NCBI GenBank assembly: GCA_029962745.1
Contig: CM057151.1
Span: 38,415,136 to 38,479,135, forward strand
Source: Echinometra lucunter
Taxonomy: Eukaryota; Echinodermata; Echinoidea; Camarodonta; Echinometridae
Reading direction: 5' to 3'
DNA: 64,000 nt
Part shown: positions 62,759 to 64,000 of the stretch, piece after piece
Position numbering within the stretch: position 1 is the stretch's first letter
Layout: the number at the start of each line of letters is the position of its first letter
Made by a program: the position numbers and the translations under genes
The notes under the pieces: model-generated
What the model saw: only the letters and a program-made list of their open reading frames with translations
What the model was told of the DNA's origin: nothing
The model's database searches: none

Positions 62759-64000
62759 GTCTCGCCCACCGGAGGTGAAGGCGAGACTAAGGGATCCAAA
62801 TGTCGTCCGTCCGTCGTCCGTCCGTCGTCCGTCCGTCGTCCGTCCGTCGTCCGTCCGTCGTCCGTCCGTCGTCCGTCCGTCGTCCGTCCGTCGTCCGTCC
62901 GTCCGTCCGTCACAAACGTTATGAAAGATAACTTGGCAACCGTGACTCACTTTTCAACCAAACTTGGGTTGTAGATGCACTAAGGGGACCTGCATGTTAT
63001 GGTCCAGTCAGAGGTCACATGGTAAGGTCAAAGGTCATTTCAGGTCAAACGTTAAAGTTTACGTGCAAGACTCTCTTATGACACAAAACTCTGCAACCGT
63101 GACTCACTTTTCAACCAAACTTGGGTTGTAGATGCCCTAAGCGGACCTGCATGTTATGCTCTAGTCAGAGGTCACATGGTAAGGTCAAAGGTCATTTTAG
63201 GTCAAACGTTAAAATTTACGTGCAAGACTCTCTTATGACACAAAACTCTGCAACTGTGTGACACTGTTCAATCAAACTTGGGTTGTAGATGCACTGAGGG
63301 GACCTGCATCTTATTGTCCAGTCAGAGGTCACATGGTAAGGTCAAAGGTCATTTCAGGTCAAATGTTAAAGTTGACGTGCAAGACTCTCTTATCACACAT
63401 AACTTTGCAACCGTGACTCACTTTTCAACCAAACTTGGGTTGTAGATGCACTAAGGGGACCTGCATGTTATGGTCCAGTCAGAGGTCACATGGTAAGGTC
63501 AAAGGTCATTTCAGGTCAAACGTTAAAGTTTACGTGCAAGACTCTCTTATGACACAAAACTCTGCAACCGTGACTCACTTTTCAACCAAACTTGGGTTGT
63601 AGATGCCCTAAGCGGACCTGCATGTTATGCTCTAGTCAGAGGTCACATGGTAAGGTCAAAGGTCATTTTAGGTCAAACGTTAAAATTTACGTGCAAGACT
63701 CTCTTATGACACAAAACTCTGCAACTGTGTGACACTGTTCAATCAAACTTGGGTTGTAGATGCACTGAGGGGACCTGCATCTTATTGTCCAGTCAGAGGT
63801 CACATGGTAAGGTCAAAGGTCATTTCAGGTCAAATGTTAAAGTTGACGTGCAAGACTCTCTTATGACTCAAAACTCTGCAACCGTGTGACACTTATCTAT
63901 CAAACTTGGGTTGTCGATGCACTAAGGGGACCTGCATGTTATGGTCCAGTCATAGGTCACATGGTAAGGTCAAAGGTCATTTCAGGTCAAACATTAAAGT
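62759..64000 (+). mobile_element. Helitron-like tandem element, family 3 (runs off the window)
   Basis: The head hairpin GTCTCGCC/GGCGAGAC (62759-62787) precedes a (GTCCGTC)n block to about 62911. From about 62936 there are seven 157-bp monomers (starts 62936, 63093, 63250, 63407, 63564, 63721, 63878). Each has AGGTCAAAGGTCA. The 3' end is outside the window, so the class rests on its likeness to family 1. Confidence 0.7.

Noticed and set aside
62720..62974. Arg/Asp/Thr- or Pro/Ser/Val-rich repetitive ORFs
   Set aside because: Translations of the (GTCCGTC)n microsatellite.

Overview
The window is animal nuclear DNA: AT-rich, intron-bearing, dense in microsatellites and short transposons, with a 500-N assembly gap. 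Two conserved genes can be reconstructed exon by exon with consistent GT-AG sites and codon phase. The mix of tRNA-derived SINEs, LINE tails, hairpin MITEs and (GTCC)n-headed tandem-repeat elements suggests a marine invertebrate, most likely an echinoderm such as a sea urchin. That species guess is inference; no species-specific marker was identified.

Layout. 1-8300: no confident gene; intergenic or long 3' UTR sequence with several hairpin elements and a LINE fragment. 9444-14144, minus strand: five coding exons of NDUFAF3, a mitochondrial complex I assembly factor (186 aa). 14145-21700: intergenic, repeat-rich, with one unexplained small ORF on the minus strand (17673-17918) and a 300-bp polypurine tract. 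21732-56790, plus strand: NSMCE3, the MAGE-domain subunit of the SMC5/6 complex, in nine coding exons (287 aa) spread over 35 kb by transposon-filled introns. 56791-64000: intergenic repeats, ending inside a 157-bp tandem array.

The two genes are divergently oriented about 7.6 kb apart (start codon to start codon). They belong to unrelated pathways (respiratory-chain assembly and SMC5/6-dependent genome maintenance), and nothing here suggests shared regulation.

Most interesting observations: (1) the exon 8 / intron 8 boundary of NSMCE3, with its splice donor, is amplified into 12 tandem copies; (2) three families of tandem-repeat elements share a head-hairpin architecture, and two of them carry a perfect nuclear-receptor DR1 motif in nearly every monomer; (3) a 407-bp element with long inverted arms and a 9-bp target duplication has a tRNA-like core; (4) a three-level nested insertion can be read base by base; (5) several hairpin elements share similar ends and an internal CCAAT motif; (6) NSMCE3 has a possible alternative terminal exon.
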